64,000 bases of DNA, taken from assembly GCA_030418115.1 (NCBI GenBank), contig JAUHQD010000003.1:271839-335838 (forward strand), read 5' to 3'. Below are positions 48,810-56,576 of this stretch, piece by piece. Source of the stretch: Alteromonadaceae bacterium BrNp21-10. Lineage in GTDB: Bacteria > Pseudomonadota > Gammaproteobacteria > Enterobacterales > Alteromonadaceae. How positions within the stretch are numbered: the first letter of the stretch is position 1; every line of letters starts with the position of its first letter. The notes under the pieces were generated by a model. That model saw nothing but the letters and a program-made list of their open reading frames with translations, ran no database searches and was not told the origin of the DNA. The position numbers and the translations under genes were made by a program.

Positions 48810-49472
48810 ATGGATTTTTACAACACCATAGTTCGATTTTTCCAAGAAGGTGGGGCATTTATGTTGCCCATCGCGATTGTATTGGCATTGGGATTGGCTA
48901 TTGCGCTTGAGCGTTGGTTATTTTTAGTGTCGGCCAAGGTTACCAATCGCTCGGCCTTTAAAAAGATTGAGCCATTGCTGCAACAAAATAAATTTGATGC
49001 GGTACTGGCTATGGGCCAGTCAAACAAAGCACCCATCACGCGGATTATCAGTGCGGGTATTCAGCGACTGGAACACAGTATGCGCCGCGACGACATTGAA
49101 TACGCCATGGAAGAAGGGTTAATGGAGGCCACATCGCGTTTGGAAAAGCGCACGGCCTATTTAGCTACATTAGCGAATATCTCTACCTTGTTGGGTTTGC
49201 TCGGTACCATTATTGGTTTGATTGCGGCGTTTTCTGCGGTAGCCAGTGCCGACCCGTCGGAAAAAGCCAGTTTGTTATCTCAGAGTATTTCGGTGGCCAT
49301 GAACACCACCGCCTTTGGTTTGATTGCGGCTATTCCTTTACTGGGTTGTCACGCCATTTTACAAACCAAAACCACGGAAATCATGACTAGTATGGAAATG
49401 GCCGGGGTGAAGTTTTTGAATCTACTGGCTAAGCACAGTGCGGTTTCGCAAAAATCCCGGACTAGCGACTAA
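48810..49472 (+). CDS. exbB: ExbB/TolQ/MotA-family proton channel protein
   Basis: This 220-residue inner-membrane protein has three membrane helices, about 15-35, 115-140 and 155-180. The family signature follows TLANISTLLGLLGTIIGLI and MNTTAFGLIAAIPLL. ExbB-type proteins form a pentameric channel with ExbD that converts the proton-motive force into movement of a TonB-like protein. It is followed by two exbD genes and a tonB gene, a complete motor unit dedicated to this cluster. Confidence 0.92.
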   Translation: MDFYNTIVRFFQEGGAFMLPIAIVLALGLAIALERWLFLVSAKVTNRSAFKKIEPLLQQNKFDAVLAMGQSNKAPITRIISAGIQRLEHSMRRDDIEYAMEEGLMEATSRLEKRTAYLATLANISTLLGLLGTIIGLIAAFSAVASADPSEKASLLSQSISVAMNTTAFGLIAAIPLLGCHAILQTKTTEIMTSMEMAGVKFLNLLAKHSAVSQKSRTSD

Positions 49473-49487
49473 CCTCGGAGCATAATC

Positions 49488-50012
49488 ATGATTGCTCGTA
49501 AACGTAAGCCGGTTCAGGATGCTGAACTCGATATCACCTCCTTCATGAATTTGATGATTGTATTGGTGCCGGTGTTGTTGATGATGATGGTGTTTTCCCG
49601 CATTACCGTGCTGGAATTGAAAATGCCGGAGTTGGGTAGTATCGCGGAGCAAAGCCCAGAACAGCTGGAAAATCAGCAACTGGAGCTACTGGTGCGTGCC
49701 GATGGCATTGAGGTGTTGTTCCCACGAGGCTATTTGGTCAAGCACTTGCCGTTAGTTGAAGGGCAATATGATTTTGCCCAGTTGCAATTTACCCTTAAAC
49801 AAATCAAGCAAACCTTACTCAATAAGGATGTGGATAAAAAAGACATCACGTTATTGCTCGAAGACAACATCGATTATCAGAATATTGTGGCATTAATGGA
49901 CAAAGCCCGTTCTTATCCTGAAGTGGTGGCGGCATCGGTAGTTCAAGCTGAACTGTTTCCGGAAATCTCTTTAGGCGATGCGCCGCAAAGTGCACAAGGA
50001 GCGACCCCATGA
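49488..50012 (+). CDS. exbD: ExbD/TolR-family biopolymer transport protein (first copy)
   Basis: This 174-residue protein has a short cytoplasmic N-terminus, one membrane helix (about 20-40) with the functional Asp just before it (LDITSFMNLMIVLVPVLLMM), and a periplasmic domain. The Asp carries protons in this family. It overlaps the second exbD by four bases. Having two different ExbD subunits is a feature of some specialised Ton-like motors. Confidence 0.9.
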   Translation: MIARKRKPVQDAELDITSFMNLMIVLVPVLLMMMVFSRITVLELKMPELGSIAEQSPEQLENQQLELLVRADGIEVLFPRGYLVKHLPLVEGQYDFAQLQFTLKQIKQTLLNKDVDKKDITLLLEDNIDYQNIVALMDKARSYPEVVAASVVQAELFPEISLGDAPQSAQGATP

Positions 50013-50542
50013 AGAAATCCGTCAGGGCCTTAAGGATGGAGCGTCAGCAAAAGCGTATGTCGCAAACCTCTAAACTCAGCTTGGTGTCACTGATGGATAT
50101 CTTCACCATCTTGGTATTCTTCTTGATGATGAATACCTCCGAAGTGCAGGTATTACAAACCCATAAAAGCGTGAAGCTGCCGGAGTCCCATGCGGATACA
50201 TCTGCCCAAGAAACTTTGCTACTGATGGTTAATGAAAAAGATATTATCTTGCAAGGGCAAAAGCTGGCGGACGTAGCAACAGTGCTGGCAAGCGGAGAAG
50301 AGATTATTGCTGCATTAGATAGCGAATTGCAGTATCAAGCTAATCGTACTTTGGCATTGGCTAGTGATACGTCAGGTGACAGCGCAGAGCGGGCCATTAC
50401 CATTATGGGTGATCGCAGCATCCCCTATGAATTGCTTAAAAAGCTAATGCAAACCTGTGCCAATGCGGGATATAGCAATATTTCACTAGCGGTAGAGCAA
50501 CTACAGCCGCCGAGTGTGGAAAGTGTGGCGGAGGCGGGTTAA
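50009..50542 (+). CDS. exbD: ExbD/TolR-family biopolymer transport protein (second copy)
   Basis: This 177-residue protein has one membrane helix with the expected Asp in LVSLMDIFTILVFFLMM (about 22-45). The periplasmic domain ends in YELLKKLMQTCANAGYSNIS, which is typical of ExbD. It differs strongly from the first copy, so the two are not a recent duplication. It overlaps tonB by one base. Confidence 0.9.
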   Translation: MKKSVRALRMERQQKRMSQTSKLSLVSLMDIFTILVFFLMMNTSEVQVLQTHKSVKLPESHADTSAQETLLLMVNEKDIILQGQKLADVATVLASGEEIIAALDSELQYQANRTLALASDTSGDSAERAITIMGDRSIPYELLKKLMQTCANAGYSNISLAVEQLQPPSVESVAEAG

Positions 50543-51516
50543 TGGTTAATACACTTTCGCCAGTAGTAGCACAATTACCTTGGGCTGCTAGTGATCAAGA
50601 AAATAAACGTTTCAGCCGCATTACCTTGGTGTGTTTAACATTGACCCTGTGTTTTGCTGGAGTGGTTAAATGGCAGGATATTCCACCGGTTTCACGACAG
50701 GCGAAGGAAAAACTGCCCCAACAATTAACCCGTATTATTAAAGCGGTACCAGTCAAAAAGGTTGAACCACCTAAGCCGGTAAAGCCGGAACCGGTACCCG
50801 AAGTGAAAAAACCTGAGCCGGAAAAAGTCATACCTAAGCCAGTTGAAAAAGCTAAGCCCAAACCTCTGGCAGTAAAACCCACACCGAGTAAAGCCGAGCT
50901 CGCTGAGCAGGCCCGTAAAAAGGCCAGCCAAAGCGGGTTACTGGCGTTTAAAGATCAAATTGCCAGCATGCGCGATAAAGTAGAGGTGCATAACAATGCC
51001 GATACTAAGTTAGTCAAAGGCGCCGGTAAAACCGACCAAAGCCAGCGTAAATACGTAGGTAAACAAGTGGCCAGTAAAAGCACCGGTATTCAGTCCCAAC
51101 AACTCAGTAGTGATATCGGCGCAGCCGGTACCCTTGAGGGACGTAAAACCACAGAATTTGTTGCGCCAGTTGAGGGCTTACCCTCATTAGCCCAAAAAGA
51201 ATTAGTGACTGAGCAAGCCGTTGCAGGTGGCCGTACTACCGAATCAATTCGTAAAGTGTTAGATGCTAACAAGGCGGGCGTGTATGCCATCTATCGCCGA
51301 GCACTGCGTCAAGATGCCAGCCTACAAGGAAAAGTGACGGTAAAATTAGTGATAGCGCCAAATGGCTCGCTACTTGAATGCTCGTTGGTTTCTAGCGAAC
51401 TGAATAATAGTGATTTGGAAAACCGCCTACTACAACGAATTAAGGCTATTAATTTTGGCAGCGAAAATGTTAGCCAAACCGAACTGGAATATACCTTTAA
51501 TTTCCTGCCGTTTTAA
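50542..51516 (+). CDS. TonB-like energy transducer with AgmX/PglI-type C-terminus
   Basis: This 324-residue protein has one N-terminal membrane helix (about 26-42) and a Pro/Lys/Glu-rich periplasm-spanning segment (about 65-125, many K-P-x-P and E-K-P repeats). A C-terminal domain covers about 232-324. That domain (SIRKVLDANKAGVYAIYRRA, LQGKVTVKLVIAPNGSL, SELNNSDLENRLLQRI) fits the AgmX/PglI type known from Myxococcus gliding proteins, rather than the common TonB_C domain. With ExbB and two ExbD it forms a dedicated motor. A terminator-like hairpin follows. Confidence 0.82.
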   Translation: MVNTLSPVVAQLPWAASDQENKRFSRITLVCLTLTLCFAGVVKWQDIPPVSRQAKEKLPQQLTRIIKAVPVKKVEPPKPVKPEPVPEVKKPEPEKVIPKPVEKAKPKPLAVKPTPSKAELAEQARKKASQSGLLAFKDQIASMRDKVEVHNNADTKLVKGAGKTDQSQRKYVGKQVASKSTGIQSQQLSSDIGAAGTLEGRKTTEFVAPVEGLPSLAQKELVTEQAVAGGRTTESIRKVLDANKAGVYAIYRRALRQDASLQGKVTVKLVIAPNGSLLECSLVSSELNNSDLENRLLQRIKAINFGSENVSQTELEYTFNFLPF

Positions 51517-51532
51517 TTTTGGGAAGAGCAGG

Positions 51533-51566
51533 AAAAAGGGCGACACCCTTTGCAGGTTGTCGCCCT
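51533..51566 (-). terminator. Terminator of the sodium/sugar symporter gene
   Basis: AGGGCGACA (51537-51545) pairs perfectly with TGTCGCCCT (51558-51566) around a 12-base loop. On the minus strand it is followed by a T-run, so it ends the symporter gene. It lies between two convergent genes and may also serve the TonB operon. Confidence 0.85.
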
Positions 51567-51583
51567 CGACAGGAAAAATTAAT

Positions 51584-53212
51584 TTACCAGAAGCGCATAT
51601 AGATAACGGCGGTTATCCCGAGGATGCCAGCGGTATGGATGTAATCCCACTTATCTAAACCAGCGCGCATTTCTGCCCATTGTGATTTACTGATACTGCC
51701 AAAAGTTAAACCTTGAAGCTTTTCATCAGAACATTGCTTAGTGAAAATACTCACGATAACCATCAGTACCGAGACCACTACAAACAGCAGAATACAGAAG
51801 TACAGCCAGTTCATATCGGTGATCCACGCGAATGGAGTGCCTACTAAGCTATCTCGGAAGGGTAATAACACCAAGCGGATCATGCCCAGAATAAAGCCGG
51901 AAACTAAGCCAAAATAACCTGCCGCAGCGGTGATACGTTTGCTAACCAAACCTAAGAAGAATACCGCAGCAATACCCGGTGCAATCAGTGATTGTACGCT
52001 TTGTAGATATTGATAAAGCACATCGGCTATCAAGCTCATTACTGGGATCCACAGTAATCCGAGTATAACGATGACGATGGTGGCTAATCGGCCTACTTTA
52101 AGTAAGTGTTTCTCACTGGATTCCGGTTTGAATTTTTTGTAAAAGTCGATGGTAAACAAGGTTGCCGATGAATTGAATAATGAAGCGAGTGAGCTCATTA
52201 ATGCGGCTACTAGTCCGCCTATAACTATTCCTTTTACACCTGAGGGTAATAATTCAGAGACTAAGGTGGGGAAGGCCTGATCGGCGCTATCGTAATGAAT
52301 AATGCCTTTGGCTTTTAAGGCATAGGCAATCATACCCGGTACTAGGAAGATAAATACCGGCAATAATTTTAAGTAACCGGCAAACATGGTACCGCGGCGA
52401 GCTTCTTTAATGCCTTTGGCCGATAGCACTCGTTGAACGATGTATTGGTCGGTACACCAATACCAGAAACCAATAATAATCGAGCCAAATATAACCCCAG
52501 GCCATGGGTATTCGGTGTCGGATGCGGCGCGGATTAAATGCATATTCATGTCATTCAGACGTTCCACTTCTGACCAGCCACCGACTTTATCTAGACCGAC
52601 AACGAGAATAACCACCGAGCCAATGATAAGTACCGGTGTTTGTAAAACGGAAGTCCACATAATGGCTTTCATGCCACCTAATACGGTGTAGATACCGGTG
52701 ATAAGTACCAATCCTACTGCAGAAATCCAGAAGAAATCGATACCCCAAATAGATTCAATACCGAGGATGGTTTTAAAGGCAATACCACCGGCGTAAACCG
52801 TTACTGCAACTTTGGTTAATACATAACTGACTAAGGAAATAACCGATAAGAACGTACGAGATTTGGAGTTATAACGGCGCTCTAAAAACTCCGGCATGGT
52901 GTAGACTTTACTGCTCCAGTAGAAAGGAACAAACACCCAACCTAATAACAAGATGATCCATGATTGTAGCTCCCAGTGCGCCATTGCCATGCCTGACTCA
53001 GCACCCGCACCGGATAAGCCAACTAAATGCTCTGAGCCAATATTGGAAGCGAAAATAGAGGCCCCAATAACTAGCCAACCGGCATTTCGACCCGCCAAAA
53101 AATAATCAGCGGTGTCTTCTTCTTTTTGCCGCATTGAAAACCAAACAACGCCGATCAGTAAGACAAAAAATCCGCCTAATACTAGCCAGTCTAAAGTACT
53201 TAATTCAACCAT
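51584..53212 (-). CDS. Sodium/sugar symporter of the SSS (SGLT) family
   Basis: This 542-residue integral membrane protein has about 14 membrane helices. It carries SSS-family signatures: DYFLAGRNAGWLVIGASIFA, ASNIGSEHLVGLSGAGA and GLVAALMSSLASLFNSSATL. The last holds the sodium-site serines. It is closest in pattern to vSGLT-like galactose/glucose symporters. It is divergent from a GntR regulator gene that probably controls it. A sugar dehydrogenase gene lies just beyond. The exact sugar is not known. Confidence 0.88.
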   Translation of the reverse strand: MVELSTLDWLVLGGFFVLLIGVVWFSMRQKEEDTADYFLAGRNAGWLVIGASIFASNIGSEHLVGLSGAGAESGMAMAHWELQSWIILLLGWVFVPFYWSSKVYTMPEFLERRYNSKSRTFLSVISLVSYVLTKVAVTVYAGGIAFKTILGIESIWGIDFFWISAVGLVLITGIYTVLGGMKAIMWTSVLQTPVLIIGSVVILVVGLDKVGGWSEVERLNDMNMHLIRAASDTEYPWPGVIFGSIIIGFWYWCTDQYIVQRVLSAKGIKEARRGTMFAGYLKLLPVFIFLVPGMIAYALKAKGIIHYDSADQAFPTLVSELLPSGVKGIVIGGLVAALMSSLASLFNSSATLFTIDFYKKFKPESSEKHLLKVGRLATIVIVILGLLWIPVMSLIADVLYQYLQSVQSLIAPGIAAVFFLGLVSKRITAAAGYFGLVSGFILGMIRLVLLPFRDSLVGTPFAWITDMNWLYFCILLFVVVSVLMVIVSIFTKQCSDEKLQGLTFGSISKSQWAEMRAGLDKWDYIHTAGILGITAVIYMRFW

Positions 53213-53280
53213 AGGTGCTTCCTAAAAATACCTGTCGAAATCAAAATGAAGTTGTTTAAGCTCATTATGAAATCGTGCCA

Positions 53281-53307
53281 TTATTTTAAAATAACATATT
53301 ATAATAT
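53281..53307. promoter_or_regulatory. Two AT-rich palindromes upstream of the symporter gene
   Basis: TTATTTTAAAATAA (53281-53294) is a perfect 14-bp palindrome, followed by ATATTATAATAT (53296-53307), a perfect 12-bp palindrome. They lie 70-95 bases upstream of the symporter start, near the expected promoter. They could be regulator sites or simply promoter AT-richness. Confidence 0.4.
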
Positions 53308-53445
53308 AATTATTTTAAGAAAAAGTGATTTGTTAAACTTTCGTTAAATAGTCGTCATAGCATTAAATGACGCGGTTGCAAGTACAGGATGGGCCGAAAT
53401 TTACTTAACCATTAAAAGGTTGTGACAAAGTAATAACTTTTTCAA

Positions 53446-53459
53446 TAGCGCAGGCGCTA
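53446..53459. promoter_or_regulatory. Perfect GC dyad between symporter and GntR gene
   Basis: TAGCGC and GCGCTA flank a two-base centre. This is a 14-bp perfect dyad 56-69 bases before the GntR-family start. LacI-family operators often look like this, so another sugar regulator could act here. Confidence 0.4.
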
Positions 53460-53474
53460 CCAATATAAATGTTT

Positions 53475-53489
53475 TTGGTAGTATACTCA
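53475..53489. promoter_or_regulatory. Candidate FCD-type GntR operator
   Basis: TTGGTAGTATACTCA contains the 8-bp palindrome AGTATACT (53480-53487). It lies about 26 bases before the GntR start. FadR-type regulators bind T-G-G-T-n-n-n-A-C-C-A-like sites, so autoregulation is possible. The match is partial. Confidence 0.4.
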
Positions 53490-53514
53490 CAGGCTTGAAT
53501 CTTAAGGAATTATT

Positions 53515-54228
53515 ATGGCGCGGATAGAGAATCTTAATCTGTCGCAGCGAGTCACCAATGAATTGGGACAAGCTATTATAGGCGGTCATTATACTAGTGA
53601 GTCGGGCCTGCCGACAGAAGCTAAGTTATGTGAAGAATATGGCATTAGTCGTACCGCAATTCGTGAAGCAGTCAAAATGTTAGCTGCAAAAGGCTTAATT
53701 TCTTCCCGCCCTCGCCAAGGCATTTTGGTAGAGCCTGCGGCGAACTGGAATTTATACGATACCAGTGTATTAAAGTGGATGTTAGCTAGCAGCCCATCGT
53801 TACTTATTTTAAAAGAATTTTTACAAATGCGTTTAGCGGTTGAACCAGAAGCCGCTGCTTTGGCGGCTAAGTTTGGCAGCGATGATGCTATTGATCGTAT
53901 AGAACTTGCGTTGGATGTCATGCAGCAAGCGGTTGGGGATCCAGATGTGAGTTTGCATGATGCCGATTTAGCCTTTCATACGAGTATTTTGTACGCCAGC
54001 AATAATCGTTTTTTCTACCAGTTACGTGATTTTATCTCTACTGCCCTAAATGTGACTATTCAACATACCACGCCGGCAAAAGGCAATGATCAAAGCGTGG
54101 TCGATGATCATGCCAAAATATATCAAGCCATTAGAAATCGTCAGTCAGATCAGGTTAAAAGTATGATGACTGACCTGATTGAAGAGGCGATCGTGGTGAT
54201 TGAAGCAAAAATAAAACAACAAGCGTAG
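53515..54228 (+). CDS. FCD-domain GntR-family transcriptional regulator
   Basis: This 237-residue regulator has an N-terminal winged helix-turn-helix (about 8-75, with LPTEAKLCEEYGISRTAIREA and GLISSRPRQGILVEP). An FCD ligand-binding domain covers about 95-220, with the metal-binding pattern D-x-x-F-H (DADLAFHTSIL) and DDHAKIYQAI. FCD regulators respond to sugar acids and similar metabolites, and DgoR is one relative. The divergent symporter gene and the downstream dehydrogenase gene suggest control of sugar uptake and oxidation. Confidence 0.9.
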   Translation: MARIENLNLSQRVTNELGQAIIGGHYTSESGLPTEAKLCEEYGISRTAIREAVKMLAAKGLISSRPRQGILVEPAANWNLYDTSVLKWMLASSPSLLILKEFLQMRLAVEPEAAALAAKFGSDDAIDRIELALDVMQQAVGDPDVSLHDADLAFHTSILYASNNRFFYQLRDFISTALNVTIQHTTPAKGNDQSVVDDHAKIYQAIRNRQSDQVKSMMTDLIEEAIVVIEAKIKQQA

Positions 54229-54299
54229 CGCTATGATGGTGCTGACATCATTTAGCCTTAAGTATATTTAAACGCACATCGATTCATGTTAGGTATCCA

Positions 54300-55079
54300 A
54301 TGTCTAAAAAACTAGCTGGCAGAGCCCTGTACCCCAGCTTAAAAGGAAGAAGTGTCTTTATTACTGGTGGCGGTACCGGCATTGGCGCAGTAATGGTTAA
54401 ACGCTTTTGCCAGCAAGGGGCTAAAGTCACCTTTGTTGATATTGCCACACAAGCTAGTGATGCCTTATGCCAATACTTACATGAGCAAGGTTATAATGAT
54501 GTGCACTTTATTCAATGTGATATTCGTAATATAGATCACTTGTTACAAAGTATTGAAAAAGCTCGAAATACCTGTGGCGATATCTCAATATTAATTAATA
54601 ATGCAGCAGATGATACTCGACACAGCATTGAAGAGATGACCGTGGAATATTGGGATGACCGTATGGCCGTCAATCTTCGGCCCATTTTTTTCTGTGCTCA
54701 GGCCATTATCCCACAGATGCAGGGGTTGGGTGGTGGCAGTATCATTAATTTGGGCTCAGTGAGTTGGCGTTTAAAGCAAACCGGTATGCCAGCATACACC
54801 ACAGCTAAAGCGGCAATTGAAGGCTTGTCGAAAACCTTAGCTGCACAACATGGTAAAGACAATATTCGGGTTAATACTCTTGTTCCTGGTTGGGTAATGA
54901 CCGATAAGCAAATGCAGCGCTGGTTAAACCCTGATATTGTTAAAGATATCCATGAAAATCAATGCTTAAAGCACACGTTACAACCTGATGATATTGCTAA
55001 CACCGCGCTGTTCTTAGCATCCGATGATAGCAATATGATGACCGCACAAACCATTATAGTGGATGGAGGTTGGGTGTAA
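54300..55079 (+). CDS. SDR-family oxidoreductase, probable sugar 1-dehydrogenase
   Basis: This 259-residue short-chain dehydrogenase has the NAD(P) motif TGGGTGIG (22-29), NNAAD (100-104), a catalytic Ser (153 or 155, in NLGSVSW) and the Y-x-x-x-K pair Y166/K170 (AYTTAKAAIEG). It ends with the usual VDGGWV. Relatives near sugar transporters include D-galactose and D-xylose 1-dehydrogenases. With the neighbouring symporter and FCD regulator, oxidation of an imported aldose is likely. The substrate remains inference. Confidence 0.85.
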   Translation: MSKKLAGRALYPSLKGRSVFITGGGTGIGAVMVKRFCQQGAKVTFVDIATQASDALCQYLHEQGYNDVHFIQCDIRNIDHLLQSIEKARNTCGDISILINNAADDTRHSIEEMTVEYWDDRMAVNLRPIFFCAQAIIPQMQGLGGGSIINLGSVSWRLKQTGMPAYTTAKAAIEGLSKTLAAQHGKDNIRVNTLVPGWVMTDKQMQRWLNPDIVKDIHENQCLKHTLQPDDIANTALFLASDDSNMMTAQTIIVDGGWV

Positions 55080-55091
55080 CTACTCCATCTA

Positions 55092-56045
55092 TTAATAAGC
55101 TTTCCCAAGTTGCATAAAGCGTCTAATTTTCACCACAATATCGATAATAAAAATCCCCCCAATCACAATTAAAAAGTTCTGCCACCAGTTTTCTGGCAGT
55201 GGGTAACGTCGCTCGTTGCCTTCCATTATAAGTTCTACAGCAAAGTGACTGTCTATGCGATACAACGCAACCAATATGGCAATTGATGGTACATAAATAA
55301 GCCATTCTATAATGATTTTACGACGACTCCAGAAGGGATAAACTAATTTAAGTAACGTATAGCCAATACTTAATAACATGACCCCATTTATCCACGGCAC
55401 TATGGCTTGTAATTGCTGACTAAAATCGACAGTGAGCGCCGCAAGTTGGATATTGGGCATTTGTAAAAGTTGATTGATGTAGGCGATAAATAGTATTTGA
55501 AAAAAAAGCTCTACGCCGCTATCAAAATAGTTAATTTGCGCACCGCTGGCAGTTTCATTAGGTAGCTGTTTTGGGTGCCAATTGGAAAAGAGTTGCTTAC
55601 GGCTAATACTTTCGCCAATGACGTAGAAAGTAAGGGTGACCCACGCAAACGCATGAATTCCCGCATTCCATGTACCACCAATAATATTCCATGCAGCACT
55701 AGCAAAATGCATAGGCTGGCTATCGAACATATTGGCCATTTGCCCTATACATTGGGCAATAAATAATACCAATAGCACCCATTTCAATACTTGAGTGTAG
55801 AAAGGAAAAAGCTCCTCACTCACCAACGTTTTTCTAGGATGATAAGAAGCCGCAACAGTTATTGGGTGACCTCGGCGTAGCAGTATTTGATGGACTTCCT
55901 CTTCATTCACTGGACGGCCTTGTTGCTCAGCCTTGTCGTCGCATTCATCTTGCAAATCCGCCAGCAGTTCATCACTAACATCTTGCTTTAAGTTATTGGG
56001 TAAATAGGTTTTTACTGCATCTACATATCGTTCTAACCATTTCAT
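55092..56045 (-). CDS. PadR-linked HAAS-type membrane protein
   Basis: This 317-residue protein has a cytoplasmic helical prefix (about 1-75, with LPNNLKQDVSDELLADLQDE and EEEVHQILLRRGHPITVAAS). That prefix matches the HAAS/DUF1700-like signalling prefix common next to PadR genes. Four or more membrane helices follow from about 85 to 305. It starts three bases after the PadR stop, so the two are coexpressed. Similar pairs act in membrane-related regulation, but the role is unknown. Confidence 0.75.
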   Translation of the reverse strand: MKWLERYVDAVKTYLPNNLKQDVSDELLADLQDECDDKAEQQGRPVNEEEVHQILLRRGHPITVAASYHPRKTLVSEELFPFYTQVLKWVLLVLFIAQCIGQMANMFDSQPMHFASAAWNIIGGTWNAGIHAFAWVTLTFYVIGESISRKQLFSNWHPKQLPNETASGAQINYFDSGVELFFQILFIAYINQLLQMPNIQLAALTVDFSQQLQAIVPWINGVMLLSIGYTLLKLVYPFWSRRKIIIEWLIYVPSIAILVALYRIDSHFAVELIMEGNERRYPLPENWWQNFLIVIGGIFIIDIVVKIRRFMQLGKAY

Positions 56046-56048
56046 AAT

Positions 56049-56390
56049 CTATTCTCCTAACGGCGCGATGTTACTTAATGCCGCGTTTAATTTTTGCCAT
56101 TCTTGGGTCATAACCAGTAACGCTTCTTTGCCGTCCTCGGCTATTTGGTAGAAGCGTCGTTTACGCCCTTGCTCTTCGCGCCAATGGCTAACTAATAAGC
56201 CTTGGGTTTCTAAACGACGCATTAATGGATACAAGGTACCTTCGTCAATATCTAGGCCTAAGTCAGACAACTGCTTGCGTAGGGAGTATCCATAATGCTC
56301 GTTCTGTAACGCTGACAACACTGCTAGTACTAAAGCCCCTCGGCGCAGTTCCATAGTGAGTTTCAGCAGACGATCTGCATCAATGGGCAT
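56049..56390 (-). CDS. PadR-family transcriptional regulator
   Basis: This 113-residue regulator has the PadR winged helix: MELRRGALVLAVLSALQNEH, YGYSLRKQLSDLGLDIDEGT, LYPLMRRLETQGLL and GRKRRFYQIAEDGKEAL. It is the short PadR-s2 type. It precedes its HAAS-type partner, and a double inverted repeat just upstream is its probable operator. Autorepression is therefore likely. Confidence 0.92.
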   Translation of the reverse strand: MPIDADRLLKLTMELRRGALVLAVLSALQNEHYGYSLRKQLSDLGLDIDEGTLYPLMRRLETQGLLVSHWREEQGRKRRFYQIAEDGKEALLVMTQEWQKLNAALSNIAPLGE

Positions 56391-56403
56391 GTCGTTTTTC
56401 CTA

Positions 56404-56443
56404 TACTGTGTAATGCACAGTAGTTACTGTACGACACACAGTA
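56404..56443 (-). promoter_or_regulatory. Double inverted-repeat operator upstream of the PadR gene
   Basis: TACTGTG (56404-56410) and CACAGTA (56416-56422) form a perfect dyad with a five-base centre. A second dyad, TACTGT (56425-56430) and ACAGTA (56438-56443), has a seven-base centre and shares the same half-site. They lie 14-53 bases upstream of the PadR start, the normal place for autoregulation. PadR binding is inferred. Confidence 0.78.
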
Positions 56444-56576
56444 GTGTTTATGCAACCTTTTTGTACAAATTTTATGCTAAATGTGTTTTTGCTACCGTGG
56501 TAAGGGATCTCAAGTTGTGGATATTCCATCACTGCTTTAGACTTTGAAGCACTTAGATTGCTTACTCGGACGCAAC

